Positions 16,965-25,853 of a stretch of 64,000 nucleotides of DNA are shown here, piece by piece (within the stretch, counting starts at the first letter, position 1; every line of letters begins with the position of its first letter). The notes below the pieces were generated by a model, which did not search any database, had not been told where the DNA came from, and saw only the letters and a program-made list of their open reading frames with translations. The stretch spans positions 310,001 through 374,000 of the forward strand of contig CAVQGY010000002.1 of assembly GCA_963712165.1 (NCBI GenBank), read 5' to 3'. Source of the stretch: B10-G9 sp963712165. Lineage in GTDB: Bacteria; Chloroflexota; Anaerolineae; Anaerolineales; UBA11858. The translations under genes were made by a program, and so were the position numbers.

Positions 16965-17210
16965 TTACTCCTTAATATACTCCCTGAAAAGATCCAGTAT
17001 CTCCGGCGGATCCGCATGTCGTCCGGTTTCCAGTTTTGAGTAGATCAAATCCCCATCCACACGAATCTCAAAGGCTCCGCCTGCGGATTCGATCAACTCG
17101 ATCCCGGATATGTATTCTGCAAATTCCTTCTTAAAGGCACCCTCCAAACTGAGGGCTCTCGGGATGTAATTTCAAGGAACACAATATTCGATTGAGATCG
17201 TATACTTCAT
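16965..17210 (-). CDS. SelW/Rdx-family selenoprotein with in-frame UGA (Sec13)
   Basis: An 81-residue thioredoxin-fold protein of the Rdx family (SelW, SelT, SelH type) if UGA at 17174-17172 is read as selenocysteine. Translation from ATG 17210, preceded by AGGAG, gives MKYTISIEYCVP, then UGA, then NYIPRALSLEGAFKKEF and on to FREYIKE. This forms a CxxU redox motif at residues 10-13, in the place where family members have CxxC or CxxU. Downstream, GGAFEIRVDGDLIYSK and TGRHADPPEI match the family. A plain reading would give only a 60-codon TTG-started fragment lacking the active site. A SECIS-like hairpin follows the UGA. A role in thiol redox balance is inferred. It heads the operon with trpS and dtd. 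Confidence 0.9.
17139..17174 (-). promoter_or_regulatory. Candidate bacterial SECIS element with its UGA
   Basis: After the UGA (17174-17172) a 21-nt stretch ends in GCCCTC (17156-17151), which pairs with GAGGGT (17144-17139) around a 6-nt loop AGTTTG. The loop starts 22 nt after the UGA and has G as its second base. Both agree with the published rules for bacterial SECIS elements read by SelB (short loop, early G, roughly 16-37 nt from UGA). The pairing was done by hand. Confidence 0.7.
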
Positions 17211-17316
17211 TAATATTCTCCTGTTGAATTGAAAAATAGTATATCACAAGGGATTAGCGAACTCGTGCCTTCCAAAACCCAGACCTTTTTACCTGTGCTA
17301 CAATCGATAAGAAGAC

Positions 17317-18162
17317 ATGAATCAAATCAGCGATATCAGACCCTCACCTTTGGCAGGACGCTGGTATCCCGCTAACTCCAAACAATTGGCGGAATCTGTG
17401 GACGACTACATCGCACAGGCGCAGGTTCCGGCCATCTCTGGGGAGATAGTTGCCCTGATCTCCCCCCACGCGGGACATCTCTATTCCGGACCTGTAGCAG
17501 GCTATGCCTTTAAGGCCCTTCAGTACAGACAGGCTGATCTAGTAGTGATCCTGTCTCCTTTCCACCAGATCCATTCTGGTGCAATTCTCACCTCGGGGCA
17601 CTCCGCGTATCAAACTCCGCTGGGAGAAGTTCCAGTCGATCTGGACAGCCTGGAATGGGTAGATACCTCTCTTCGCAATCGAGCAGGCGTGGGCTTATCC
17701 CAGATCCGAAACGACGGTGAACATGCCATTGAAATCCTGCTGCCTTTTTTCCAGCGCACATTTACGGACGGATTTAAACTTCTGCCGCTGATGATCAGGG
17801 ACCAGGATCCCTCACTGATGCGTACCCTGGGATCGACCCTGGCAGAACTGATGGGTTCAAGGGATGCCCTCTTAGCTGCCAGCACAGATCTATCGCACTT
17901 CCACCCAGCCGCTAAAGCCAGAGAACTGGATCAAACCATCATCCAGGGCATTCAGTCTCTCGATCCAGAAAAGCTTTATCAGTCCCAGAAAGAAAATACC
18001 GGCTCTGCCTGTGGATTGGGAGCTTTGGCGGCAGTGATCTGGGCGGTTAACACCGCTGGCGAATCAAAGGCTCATATCTTAAACTACGCCAATTCCGGAA
18101 ATATCACCGGAGACAATAGCAGAGTAGTTGGTTATACTTCAGTAGTCATTACTCACGGATAA
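17317..18162 (+). CDS. amrB: MEMO-family protein (AmmeMemoRadiSam system protein B)
   Basis: A 281-residue protein of the MEMO fold, related to class III extradiol dioxygenases. Visible features are SPLAGRWYPANSKQL at the start, ISPHAGHLYSGPVAGYAF near residue 50, DGEHAIEILLPFF near 135, STDLSHFHP near 190 and SACGLGALAAVIW near 230. In many genomes it is linked with AMMECR1 and a radical-SAM protein, but neither is next to it here. The biochemical role in bacteria is not settled. It is divergent from the selenoprotein operon and begins a plus-strand run into the CBS protein (6 bp gap) and priA. Confidence 0.9.
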   Translation: MNQISDIRPSPLAGRWYPANSKQLAESVDDYIAQAQVPAISGEIVALISPHAGHLYSGPVAGYAFKALQYRQADLVVILSPFHQIHSGAILTSGHSAYQTPLGEVPVDLDSLEWVDTSLRNRAGVGLSQIRNDGEHAIEILLPFFQRTFTDGFKLLPLMIRDQDPSLMRTLGSTLAELMGSRDALLAASTDLSHFHPAAKARELDQTIIQGIQSLDPEKLYQSQKENTGSACGLGALAAVIWAVNTAGESKAHILNYANSGNITGDNSRVVGYTSVVITHG

Positions 18163-18167
18163 AACAT

Positions 18168-19487
18168 ATGATCTGGAACTTTTTATTGATCTTATTTCTT
18201 GTGGCCCTAAATGGGTTTTTTGTAGCCACTGAATTCGCGGTGATAACCGCCCGCAAGACACGGGTCCGGCTTGAGGCTGAAGAGGGGAAAAAGGCTGCCC
18301 AGCTTGTCCTGGGCTGGCTCGAGAATCCCGGTGAGCGGGATCGCTTAATCGCTGCCGCTCAATTAGGAATCACCATCGTCAGCCTGGCTTTGGGTGCCGT
18401 CGGTGAAAACACATTTGAAGCCCTGCTGGAACCGGTGTTCCACTCCATGGCAATCCCGATTGAATGGGCCAGGATAGAACCCATTTTGACCGCCCTTCCT
18501 CTAGTGATCTCTCTGATCCTGGTGACCAGCCTGCATGTTGTCCTGGGAGAGCAGGTGCCGAAAGTGGCTGCCCTGGAATCTCCTGAGAAAGTCTCTTTAT
18601 TCGTAGCTCATCCGATGAAATGGTTCAGCCTGATCTTTACCTGGTTTGTTAATTTACTGGATTGGACAACCCAGGCCATCTTACGCCTGGTTGGCGTAAA
18701 GAGTTCCGGAGGAGGACATTCCCTGATCTATTCAGTGGATGAATTAAAAGAAATCCTAACAGAATCCGAACAATTGGGGACTATCGTAACGCCCCAGCGG
18801 GAATTGTTCAATGCCATCTTTGATTTTAACCGCCTGCTTGTGCGCCAGGTGATGATCCCCCGCACCGAGATCGTCGCCCTCCCGGCAGAGTCAACCATCG
18901 AGAATTGCATCAACGTTATTGTCGACAGTCGTTTTACAAAATTCCCTGTTTTCGAAGGAAATCTTGACAAAATCATCGGTGTCGTCCATATCAAAGATCT
19001 GCTTAAGGCCAGGGAATCAACAGATTTGGGCTCAAAAACCGTCGCAGAATTTGCCCGGTCACCACTGATGGTACCGGAAAGCAGTTCGGTCTGGACCTTG
19101 ATGAATCTGTTTCAAAAACACAGCCGGCATATTGCCATTGTACTGGATGAGTACGGCGGTACAGCCGGATTGATCACCCTGGAGGACCTGTTAGAGGAAA
19201 TTGTTGGGGAGATCAAGAATCCATTCGATGATGTTGTGCCCGAAATCCAGCGCATCGACCAGGATAATATCCTTGTGGACGGATTAACCCTGATTGAGGA
19301 CGTGAACGAATTTACGGGAACAAATTTCCATGATGATAACTATGACACTATCGCTGGTTTCTTTTTAGGACACCTGGACCATATCCCAACCATTGGTGAA
19401 GAAATCAAAATAGCAAGCGGAATCCAATTTCGAGTTACAGAGATGGATGGGCTAAGGATTGCCAAAATCCAGATCACTGGGGTCTAA
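18168..19487 (+). CDS. HlyC/CorC-type membrane protein with CBS domains
   Basis: A 439-residue transporter-associated protein. An N-terminal DUF21/CNNM domain with about four membrane segments covers residues 1-195 (FFVATEFAVITARKTR, GEQVPKVAALESPEK). A CBS pair follows at about 215-340 (VMIPRTEIVALPAE, FPVFEGNLDKIIGVVHIKDLL). The C-terminal CorC_HlyC domain runs to the end (HIAIVLDEYGGTAGLITLEDLLEEIVGEI, DNYDTIAGFFLGHLDHIPTIGE). Relatives act in magnesium efflux or resistance; the hemolysin label is historical. It lies 6 bp after the MEMO gene and 6 bp before priA. Confidence 0.92.
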   Translation: MIWNFLLILFLVALNGFFVATEFAVITARKTRVRLEAEEGKKAAQLVLGWLENPGERDRLIAAAQLGITIVSLALGAVGENTFEALLEPVFHSMAIPIEWARIEPILTALPLVISLILVTSLHVVLGEQVPKVAALESPEKVSLFVAHPMKWFSLIFTWFVNLLDWTTQAILRLVGVKSSGGGHSLIYSVDELKEILTESEQLGTIVTPQRELFNAIFDFNRLLVRQVMIPRTEIVALPAESTIENCINVIVDSRFTKFPVFEGNLDKIIGVVHIKDLLKARESTDLGSKTVAEFARSPLMVPESSSVWTLMNLFQKHSRHIAIVLDEYGGTAGLITLEDLLEEIVGEIKNPFDDVVPEIQRIDQDNILVDGLTLIEDVNEFTGTNFHDDNYDTIAGFFLGHLDHIPTIGEEIKIASGIQFRVTEMDGLRIAKIQITGV

Positions 19488-19492
19488 GCCAG

Positions 19493-22060
19493 ATGGTTCC
19501 CGCTCCCGGAATCAAATCCCATATTGCTCGCTTGGCAGTGAATGTCCCCCATGTACAGGGTATCTTTGACTATCATCTTCCACAGGAAACCCAATCCAAT
19601 TTTGAACTAGGGCAGCTCGTTGAGGTACCTTTTGGAAGACAATCGGTTCAAGGAATAATCATTGATTTTCCTGAGAGGCCTGCAGTTACTCAAACCAAAG
19701 CCGTTCAGAAGATCCTCGACCCAGTACCAGTAGTCACCCTGGAGCAAATCGAATTGGCTCATTATATAGCACGGGAGACTCTTTCCCCTTTGGGGGTCAC
19801 TCTCCAGGCTATGGTACCGGCAGGACTGAGCGTCCAGGCAGACATCCAATATCACCTGTCTGAAAAAATTTCGAATCAGTTAGTAGAAGGTCAACCTTTT
19901 TCACAAGAACTGACTCCATCCCAAACCCGACTATTGGATTTATTCATTAAACGCGGACCCCTCCGAGGCCGGCAGCTGGACCGGGCGCTCCCTCACAATA
20001 ACTGGCGCAAAACAGCAGGTGCATTGGCCCGCAGGGGAATTCTTGAGAGCCAATCTACGCTGGCTGATCCAAGCGTTAAACCAAAATATGAACGGCAATT
20101 ACAGTTCATTGGCGACTCTGAGGGTGCACTTGAACAAATGGATGATTTGGCCCGCAAGGGTTTTCCAGAAGCTCTTTCCAGACGGCAGCAGACACTCCAA
20201 CTGATCATGCAACAGCCTGCGCCGGTTCCCCTTTCAGATATATACAAACAGACCCGCTCCAATTTGAGTGATATTAAGACTCTGATCCAGAGAGGCCTGG
20301 CAGAAATCATCGAAGTCGCCGTGCATCGCGACCCCCTGGAAGACCTTGAAGTTGAGCCCAGCTATGCGCCAAAACTCACTCCGGACCAAGAAGATGTCTG
20401 GGAGGTAATTCGGGAATCATTCAACCAAGAAAACCCTTCACCCTTCCTGCTCCAAGGAGTCACCGGATCTGGAAAAACAGAGATCTACCTGCAGGCTGTG
20501 GAAGAAACCCTCCGGCGTGGGAAACAAGCCATTGTCCTTGTACCAGAGATCGCCCTCACCCCCCAAACGGTGAGCCGCTTCATGGGACGTTTTCCCGGAC
20601 GAGTGGGCGTGCTGCACTCGGAATTATCCGCCGGTGAGCGCTACGACACCTGGCGCCTGGCCAGAGCCGGCGCGCTGGATATTGTGGTCGGACCCCGCAG
20701 TGCCCTGTTTACGCCCTTTCTAGATCCAGGTTTGATCGTGGTGGACGAATGCCATGATGGCTCCTATTACCAGGGAGATCTGGCGCCAAGATATCACGCC
20801 CTTCAGGCAGCCGTAGCATACGGGGCGATCTGCGGTGCGGTCTGCATCCTGGGTTCTGCCACTCCCAATATCACCAATCGTTACCAGTGCGAAGCGGGGC
20901 GGTGGACTTATCTAAGATTACCCGAGCGGATCCTGGCTCATAAGAACTCCATTCAGGTCCAGATCAACCAGGCCCATCAGGATCCTGAAAATCCCCGCTA
21001 TCAGGATATTGATGATCATCTACAAATGGCATCTCTTCCAGAGGTGCAGGTCGTGGACATGCGTTCTGAACTTAAGTCAGGTAACCGCTCGATATTCAGC
21101 CGGAAATTGCATGATGCTTTATCAAGCACGCTCGAGAAGAGTCAGCAGGCCATCTTATTCCTCAACCGGCGCGGAAGCGCCAGCTACGTCTTCTGCCGCG
21201 ACTGCGGTCATTCCTTGCGCTGTCCTCGCTGCGAGACATCCCTGACCTCTCACAAAAAAGACAATTCGCTCCACTGCCACCACTGCGGGTATAAGCGTGG
21301 TATCCCCAGAGCCTGTCCTATCTGCAAGTCAAATCGCATCCGCCATATGGGCACAGGAACCGAGCAGGTTGAATCCGCAATACACAAGCTATTTCCAGGA
21401 GCTCGCACCCTGCGCTGGGATCGGGATACAACCAGGACCAAGGGAGCCCACTGGGAGATCATGGAGAAGATCATATCTTATCAGGCCGATATTATTATTG
21501 GCACCCAGATGTTGGCCAAAGGTTTGGATTTGCCGTTGGTGACTCTTGTAGGGGTAGTGCTGGCCGAAAGTGGCTTACACCTTCCAGATTACAGGGCTGC
21601 AGAAAGGACCTTTCAAACATTGACCCAGGTAGCAGGACGGGCGGGGCGTAGCCCATTGGGTGGCGGAGTGATCCTGCAGACCTTTGAGCCAGACCATTAT
21701 GTTATCCAGGCCGCCGCCGGGCATGACTTTAACGGGTTTTATCGACAGGAAATCAACTACAGGAGGGAGTTGGGGTATCCTCCCTTCTTGAAGTTAGTCC
21801 GGCTCGAGGTGCGCGACCGAGATCAAAAAACAGCCGAGAGCAAATCCCAGACTTACGCAGCAGCCCTGGAAGGCTGGATCAAGACTGAAGGCTACCGGTC
21901 CACTCGTATTGTGGGCCCCACTCCACCTTATTTTGCAAAACTCCGCGGTGAATACCGGTGGCAACTGCTGATCAAAGGGCCAGATCCGGTCAAGTTGGTA
22001 CGTGACCATCCTCCCGGTCCAGAATGGACCATCGAAGTAGATCCTCCCACGATTCTATAA
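19493..22060 (+). CDS. priA: Primosomal replication-restart helicase PriA
   Basis: An 855-residue superfamily 2 helicase that recognises stalled forks and reloads the replisome. The N-terminal 3'-DNA-binding domain (ARLAVNVPHVQGIFDYHLP, LGQLVEVPFGRQ) and a winged-helix region precede the motor. Walker A is GVTGSGKTEIYL near 325 and the DExH box is VVDECHDGSYYQ near 418. Eight zinc-binding Cys form four CxxC pairs (CRDC, CPRC, CHHC, CPIC, about 568-610). Later motifs are GTQMLAKGLDLPLVTLVGV and QVAGRAGR. The C-terminal domain ends EWTIEVDPPTIL, as in the family. The length is somewhat above that of E. coli PriA (732). Confidence 0.96.
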   Translation: MVPAPGIKSHIARLAVNVPHVQGIFDYHLPQETQSNFELGQLVEVPFGRQSVQGIIIDFPERPAVTQTKAVQKILDPVPVVTLEQIELAHYIARETLSPLGVTLQAMVPAGLSVQADIQYHLSEKISNQLVEGQPFSQELTPSQTRLLDLFIKRGPLRGRQLDRALPHNNWRKTAGALARRGILESQSTLADPSVKPKYERQLQFIGDSEGALEQMDDLARKGFPEALSRRQQTLQLIMQQPAPVPLSDIYKQTRSNLSDIKTLIQRGLAEIIEVAVHRDPLEDLEVEPSYAPKLTPDQEDVWEVIRESFNQENPSPFLLQGVTGSGKTEIYLQAVEETLRRGKQAIVLVPEIALTPQTVSRFMGRFPGRVGVLHSELSAGERYDTWRLARAGALDIVVGPRSALFTPFLDPGLIVVDECHDGSYYQGDLAPRYHALQAAVAYGAICGAVCILGSATPNITNRYQCEAGRWTYLRLPERILAHKNSIQVQINQAHQDPENPRYQDIDDHLQMASLPEVQVVDMRSELKSGNRSIFSRKLHDALSSTLEKSQQAILFLNRRGSASYVFCRDCGHSLRCPRCETSLTSHKKDNSLHCHHCGYKRGIPRACPICKSNRIRHMGTGTEQVESAIHKLFPGARTLRWDRDTTRTKGAHWEIMEKIISYQADIIIGTQMLAKGLDLPLVTLVGVVLAESGLHLPDYRAAERTFQTLTQVAGRAGRSPLGGGVILQTFEPDHYVIQAAAGHDFNGFYRQEINYRRELGYPPFLKLVRLEVRDRDQKTAESKSQTYAAALEGWIKTEGYRSTRIVGPTPPYFAKLRGEYRWQLLIKGPDPVKLVRDHPPGPEWTIEVDPPTIL

Positions 22061-22089
22061 TTGACTGCTTAACCACCGAGGTCGAGGGG

Positions 22090-22122
22090 ACCCGCCCATT
22101 CTTCAATAGGCGGGTTCTATTT
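22090..22122 (+). terminator. Probable terminator after priA
   Basis: ACCCGCC / GGCGGGT with a 12-nt loop is followed by TCTATTT, 30 nt beyond the priA stop and before the convergent aminotransferase gene. Confidence 0.6.
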
Positions 22123-22139
22123 AATAAATCCTATTTGGA

Positions 22140-23303
22140 TCAACTGCAAGATTTCAAGAATTTTTCGATCCGGTCCAGGGCTTTTTCGATATTCTCATAC
22201 CTGGTGGCATACGAGCAACGCACAAAGCCATCTCCCCCGGCACCAAAACTAGAGCCTGGCACAACTGCCACCTTTGCCTCTTCCAGCAGGCGCAGGGCAA
22301 AGGTCTCATCGTCGAGTCCCGTGCTGGTGATCCTTGGGAAGGCATAAAAAGCTCCCTGGGGCATTATGGTTTCCAGGCCAATCTCATTCAAGCGAGAGAC
22401 GATCAGTTTCCTTCGCCGGTCGTATTTTAAACGCATTTCCTCGGCATGCTCAGCACCCGCTTGAAGAGCTGCCAGGGCAGCGTGCTGGGATATCGAAGGA
22501 GCCGACATCACTGTGTACTGGTGAATGCGAACAAGACCCGTGAGGATCTCTGCTGGCGCAGCGGCATAGCCCACACGCCAGCCGGTCATGGCATAACTCT
22601 TGGAGAACCCACCCAGCGTGATTGTGCGCTCTTTCATGCCTGGTAGTGAGGCGAAGCAGATATGCTCCACGCCATACACAAGGTTTTCATAAATCTCATC
22701 CGATATCACCAGCAAATCATATTTCTCAGCAATCCGGCTGATGGCCAGCAGGTTTTCGCGTGTGGCCACCACTCCGGTAGGATTACTGGGAAAACCGATA
22801 AAGATAGCCTTAGTGGCAGATGTGATAGCAGCCTCTATCAGTTCCGGTTCCGGCTGGAAGCCGTTTTCCATCGTTCCTGGCACCTCAATGGGCACACCAC
22901 CAGCCAGCAGCACCTCGGCCTGATAGGAGATAAAACAGGGTGTAGGGATGATGATCTCTTCCCCGGGATCGATCACCGCGGTGAGAGCCAGGTAAAGAGC
23001 TTCAGAAACCCCCACCGTTACCATCACTTGATTGACAGGATTGTAGCAGACCTGGTATTTACTTTCTAAAAGATCCGAAATGGCCTCCCGGAGTTCATAA
23101 ATGCCGGCGTTTGCAGTATAGTGAGTCTCACCTCGTCGGAGAGCTTCAATTCCAGCTTTCAAAATAGGTTGAGGTGTTGTGAAGTCCGGCTCTCCGATCC
23201 CCAGGGAGATGACATCGTCCATTGTCGCGACCTTATCAAAGATCTTCCGGATACCGGATGGTTTAAGGTTTTCAACCCGCTTGGCTAAAAAATCTCTCGG
23301 CAT
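22140..23303 (-). CDS. Class I/II PLP-dependent aminotransferase
   Basis: A 387-residue fold-type I aminotransferase of the aspartate/aromatic group. The PLP-binding Lys lies in TLGGFSKSYAMTGWRVGY near residue 235. Other conserved parts are ISLGIGEPDFTTP near 34, YTANAGIYELREAIS, FPSNPTGVV near 170 and the C-terminal Arg in GFVRCSYATRYENI. It probably transfers amino groups between amino acids and 2-oxoglutarate; specificity is open. It follows the nucleotidyltransferase gene by 31 nt and may share its transcript. Confidence 0.9.
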   Translation of the reverse strand: MPRDFLAKRVENLKPSGIRKIFDKVATMDDVISLGIGEPDFTTPQPILKAGIEALRRGETHYTANAGIYELREAISDLLESKYQVCYNPVNQVMVTVGVSEALYLALTAVIDPGEEIIIPTPCFISYQAEVLLAGGVPIEVPGTMENGFQPEPELIEAAITSATKAIFIGFPSNPTGVVATRENLLAISRIAEKYDLLVISDEIYENLVYGVEHICFASLPGMKERTITLGGFSKSYAMTGWRVGYAAAPAEILTGLVRIHQYTVMSAPSISQHAALAALQAGAEHAEEMRLKYDRRRKLIVSRLNEIGLETIMPQGAFYAFPRITSTGLDDETFALRLLEEAKVAVVPGSSFGAGGDGFVRCSYATRYENIEKALDRIEKFLKSCS

Positions 23304-23334
23304 TGGGCTCCTTGCCAGGCCATGTATGGAGTAG

Positions 23335-24348
23335 TTAGAAATCGACGGCTGTGTTGTCTCCGAGATTGATGCGGATGGGTTTTCCCTTGAGCGTGGTGTT
23401 CTGGCCGATCAATGAGCCTTCCAGAACCAGTCCTTCGATCTGGGTCCCTTGTTCGATGATGGCATTCTCGATCTTGCATCCCACAACCCTGCATCCAGCT
23501 TCTATGGTCGTATATGGGCCGATCACTGAGGCTTCAACCTCGGACTCAGGGTGGATGAAAACTGGCGGAATGACAGCCACACCCATGCGCTGGGAGGCTT
23601 TTTCAGAATTATCATGTCCATGCTCCAATAAATAGCGATTGGTACTGAGCATTGATTCAAAGGTCCCGGCATCCAGCCAGACATTGACCTTTTCAGTCCG
23701 CATCTGACAAGATTCATCTTCAAGCATGATATTGATGGCATCTGCCAGAAAATACTCGCCTTTCAGCCGCAGTTCCTGATCCATCTGCTTCTCAATAGCA
23801 GCGACCAGATCGCTCCCTTCTTTGAAATAGTAAAAACCTACCAGGGCCAGGTTATTATCCATGGCTTTGGGTTTTTCGATCAATCGCGTCACACGTTTGT
23901 CCTGCCCCAATTCCGCTACACCAAACCTGCGGGGGTCAGGTACGGGTTTAACTAAGGCGACCACATCAGCTTTCTCTTTATCAAGGAAAGCCAGATCTGT
24001 TTCGATCAAGGTGTCTGCAAAGACCATGATCATTGGACCGCTGATATGCTCTTTTGCCAGGTAGATAGCATGGGATTGGCCGCGCATTTCCTCCTGGGTG
24101 ACAAAATGCACTGTCAGATCAGGGTACTCATCCGCCATAAAGGTTTTAATCTTGTCGCCCAAATACCCCACGATAAAGACATATTCCACATGGAATTTCT
24201 CGGGCAGGGTGCTAAATGTATCCAGGACATGTTCAATCACCTGTTTTCCCGCCAGACTGAGCAGCTGTTTGGGCCTGCTCCAGGTGAGAGGTCGGAGGCG
24301 TTTTCCAAAACCTGCCATGGGAATAATTATTGTTAGTTTGTTGGCCAT
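23335..24348 (-). CDS. Sugar-1-phosphate nucleotidylyltransferase
   Basis: A 337-residue enzyme of the RmlA/GlmU-like type that makes NDP-sugars. The N-terminal Rossmann-like domain starts with IIIPMAGFGKRLRPLTWSRPKQLLSLAGK, the NTP-binding signature, and has FADTLIETD near 115 and EKPKAM near 160. From about residue 255 short hexad-like repeats (ESEVEASVIGPYTTIEAGCRVVG) indicate a left-handed beta-helix. The start at 24348 has AGGG upstream and begins at MANKLTI; a longer ATG start at 24375 adds nine uncharacteristic residues. It likely supplies activated sugar for surface polysaccharide. Confidence 0.9.
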   Translation of the reverse strand: MANKLTIIIPMAGFGKRLRPLTWSRPKQLLSLAGKQVIEHVLDTFSTLPEKFHVEYVFIVGYLGDKIKTFMADEYPDLTVHFVTQEEMRGQSHAIYLAKEHISGPMIMVFADTLIETDLAFLDKEKADVVALVKPVPDPRRFGVAELGQDKRVTRLIEKPKAMDNNLALVGFYYFKEGSDLVAAIEKQMDQELRLKGEYFLADAINIMLEDESCQMRTEKVNVWLDAGTFESMLSTNRYLLEHGHDNSEKASQRMGVAVIPPVFIHPESEVEASVIGPYTTIEAGCRVVGCKIENAIIEQGTQIEGLVLEGSLIGQNTTLKGKPIRINLGDNTAVDF

Positions 24349-24463
24349 AAGATATCCCTGTCTAATTGACTCCAAGATTTAATTATAACGGAGAGCTGAG
24401 CTGGCTGGCACCGAACTATAAATCTTAAATGAAAGTGCCTTCATTCACTATTTTGATGAGTTT

Positions 24464-25375
24464 TTACAGGTCGCTCCACCCTTCACTGTACCAGAGCAGG
24501 TACTCTTCCAGGTGAGAGATCCAGTAGGCATCGTTATGCAATCCGGGATAAAGATGCCACTCATGGGAAATTCCGGCCTTTCTCAAAATGCCGTGGAAGG
24601 ACTCCGCCTCAGCCAGATTCTCATCCGCCTCACTGATATCCTGATAAATCCGAGGCATGGACCCGCGCGGAATTTCCTCAAGCCAGGCCGGTATACGGAA
24701 CAGATCCTTATAAAAGAGCGGAGCACTGTGGGCTCCCAGCGCTCCAAACAATTCCCAATCCAACAAGCCCAGCCGGATAGCCCAATTCCCTCCCCGTGAA
24801 ATACCCCCCACGGCCCGGTAACCCCTTTCCGCCAGAGTCCGATATTCAGTGTCGATCCAGGGGATAACGGCCTCTACCAGGTGGTCTGCAAAGTAATTAA
24901 TATGCAGGCTGACCCAGGTGTCTTCCCGCGGAAGTACGATAATCAGGGGAGGTATTGCCTCGCGGTTTATCAGGTCATCCACTACAGTAATCAACCCCAG
25001 ATCCACCCACTGCTGATCGGTTTCCGTGGCTCCATGTAACAAATAGAGTGTCGGATAACGAAGTTCTGTTTCCAGGTAGCATGGAGGTGTGTAAACACTG
25101 CCGGTAAGCGTCTCATCATCCCAGGGGATCTCATAGGACCGGATGGTACCAGTGCTTTCCGGGCATCTTGCTTCAACCTCTTCTATCGTTGGCGTTTGGT
25201 CTGCCTGGTCTTGGGTCAGCTGGGGTAATGTTGTAGGGGACTCCTTGGATGCTGCCGAGGCAGTGGGCTCCGGCGTGCCAGGTTTGTAGATAGGGATAGG
25301 CGTGGGTGCAATGCAGGAAGTTAGAATGGCCAGGAGAATTATGGCTGGCAATCCTTTTTTCGGGAAGCTGTCCAT
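24464..25375 (-). CDS. Secreted lipoprotein esterase (alpha/beta hydrolase, esterase D type)
   Basis: A 303-residue exported lipoprotein with lipobox ILTSC (Cys near residue 21) and a Pro/Thr/Ser-rich spacer up to about 60. The catalytic domain follows the Esterase_PHB/esterase D pattern: YPTLYLLHGATETDQQWVDLG near 125, the nucleophile Ser in VGGISRGGNWAIRLG near 193, an Asp in the DISEADENLAEAE region, and the C-terminal catalytic His in LYPGLHNDAYW near 280. The substrate is unknown; acyl or feruloyl esters of extracellular polymers are plausible. It lies upstream of neither pathway partner, but a bactofilin gene precedes it by 7 nt. Confidence 0.87.
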   Translation of the reverse strand: MDSFPKKGLPAIILLAILTSCIAPTPIPIYKPGTPEPTASAASKESPTTLPQLTQDQADQTPTIEEVEARCPESTGTIRSYEIPWDDETLTGSVYTPPCYLETELRYPTLYLLHGATETDQQWVDLGLITVVDDLINREAIPPLIIVLPREDTWVSLHINYFADHLVEAVIPWIDTEYRTLAERGYRAVGGISRGGNWAIRLGLLDWELFGALGAHSAPLFYKDLFRIPAWLEEIPRGSMPRIYQDISEADENLAEAESFHGILRKAGISHEWHLYPGLHNDAYWISHLEEYLLWYSEGWSDL

Positions 25376-25382
25376 GTTATTC

Positions 25383-25835
25383 CTAGGATTTCTTTGGTTT
25401 TAATTCCGGCTTTGAAGGCTGATCATCATCCGGGCTTTCTTCAGCAGATCCTTCCGGAATTTCCTCCTCTTCCATCTGGATCTTTCCACGAAGATAGGCA
25501 CCTTCTTCAGTAGAGAATTTTATCGTAGTCACATCTCCCCAAACCCGGCCTGTGCTGCGAATCTCAACCTTTTTTGCGTGGATATTGCTTCGCACAGCCC
25601 CAGCCACGATAACAGTATCCGCTTTGATCAAATCGCTTTCCACCCGGCCTTTCAGATCGACGATGATCATACCATCCAAATCGATCTCCCCTTCATACAG
25701 CCCTTCTATACGAATTCCCCCTGATCCGCTGATCTCGCCTTTCCAGCTCGTTCCCTCTCCTATAATTGAAGTCACCCGGCTTGTCGAAGGCATCGGCTCC
25801 ATACTTGGGGTAAGCTCATCTTTTCTTCTGAACAT
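25383..25835 (-). CDS. Bactofilin (polymer-forming cytoskeletal protein)
   Basis: A 150-residue bactofilin. The central DUF583 beta-helix runs from about residue 20 to 115 with repeating hydrophobic/Gly turns (GEGTSWKGEISGSGGIRIEG, EGEIDLDGMIIVDLKGRVE, VIVAGAVRSNIHAKKVEI, GRVWGDVTTIKF). It is flanked by a disordered N-terminal leader and an acidic, Pro/Lys-rich C-terminal tail. Bactofilins self-assemble into membrane-associated filaments that organise cell-wall enzymes or shape. The start ATG at 25835 has GGAG 5 nt upstream; a GTG two codons earlier is less suitable. It is followed by the esterase gene after 7 nt. Confidence 0.92.
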   Translation of the reverse strand: MFRRKDELTPSMEPMPSTSRVTSIIGEGTSWKGEISGSGGIRIEGLYEGEIDLDGMIIVDLKGRVESDLIKADTVIVAGAVRSNIHAKKVEIRSTGRVWGDVTTIKFSTEEGAYLRGKIQMEEEEIPEGSAEESPDDDQPSKPELKPKKS

Positions 25836-25853
25836 ATACACTCCAATGATCGG

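Noticed and set aside
22662..23069. A 135-codon plus-strand frame inside the aminotransferase gene
   Set aside because: It is antisense to conserved aminotransferase motifs and has no ribosome site or family match.
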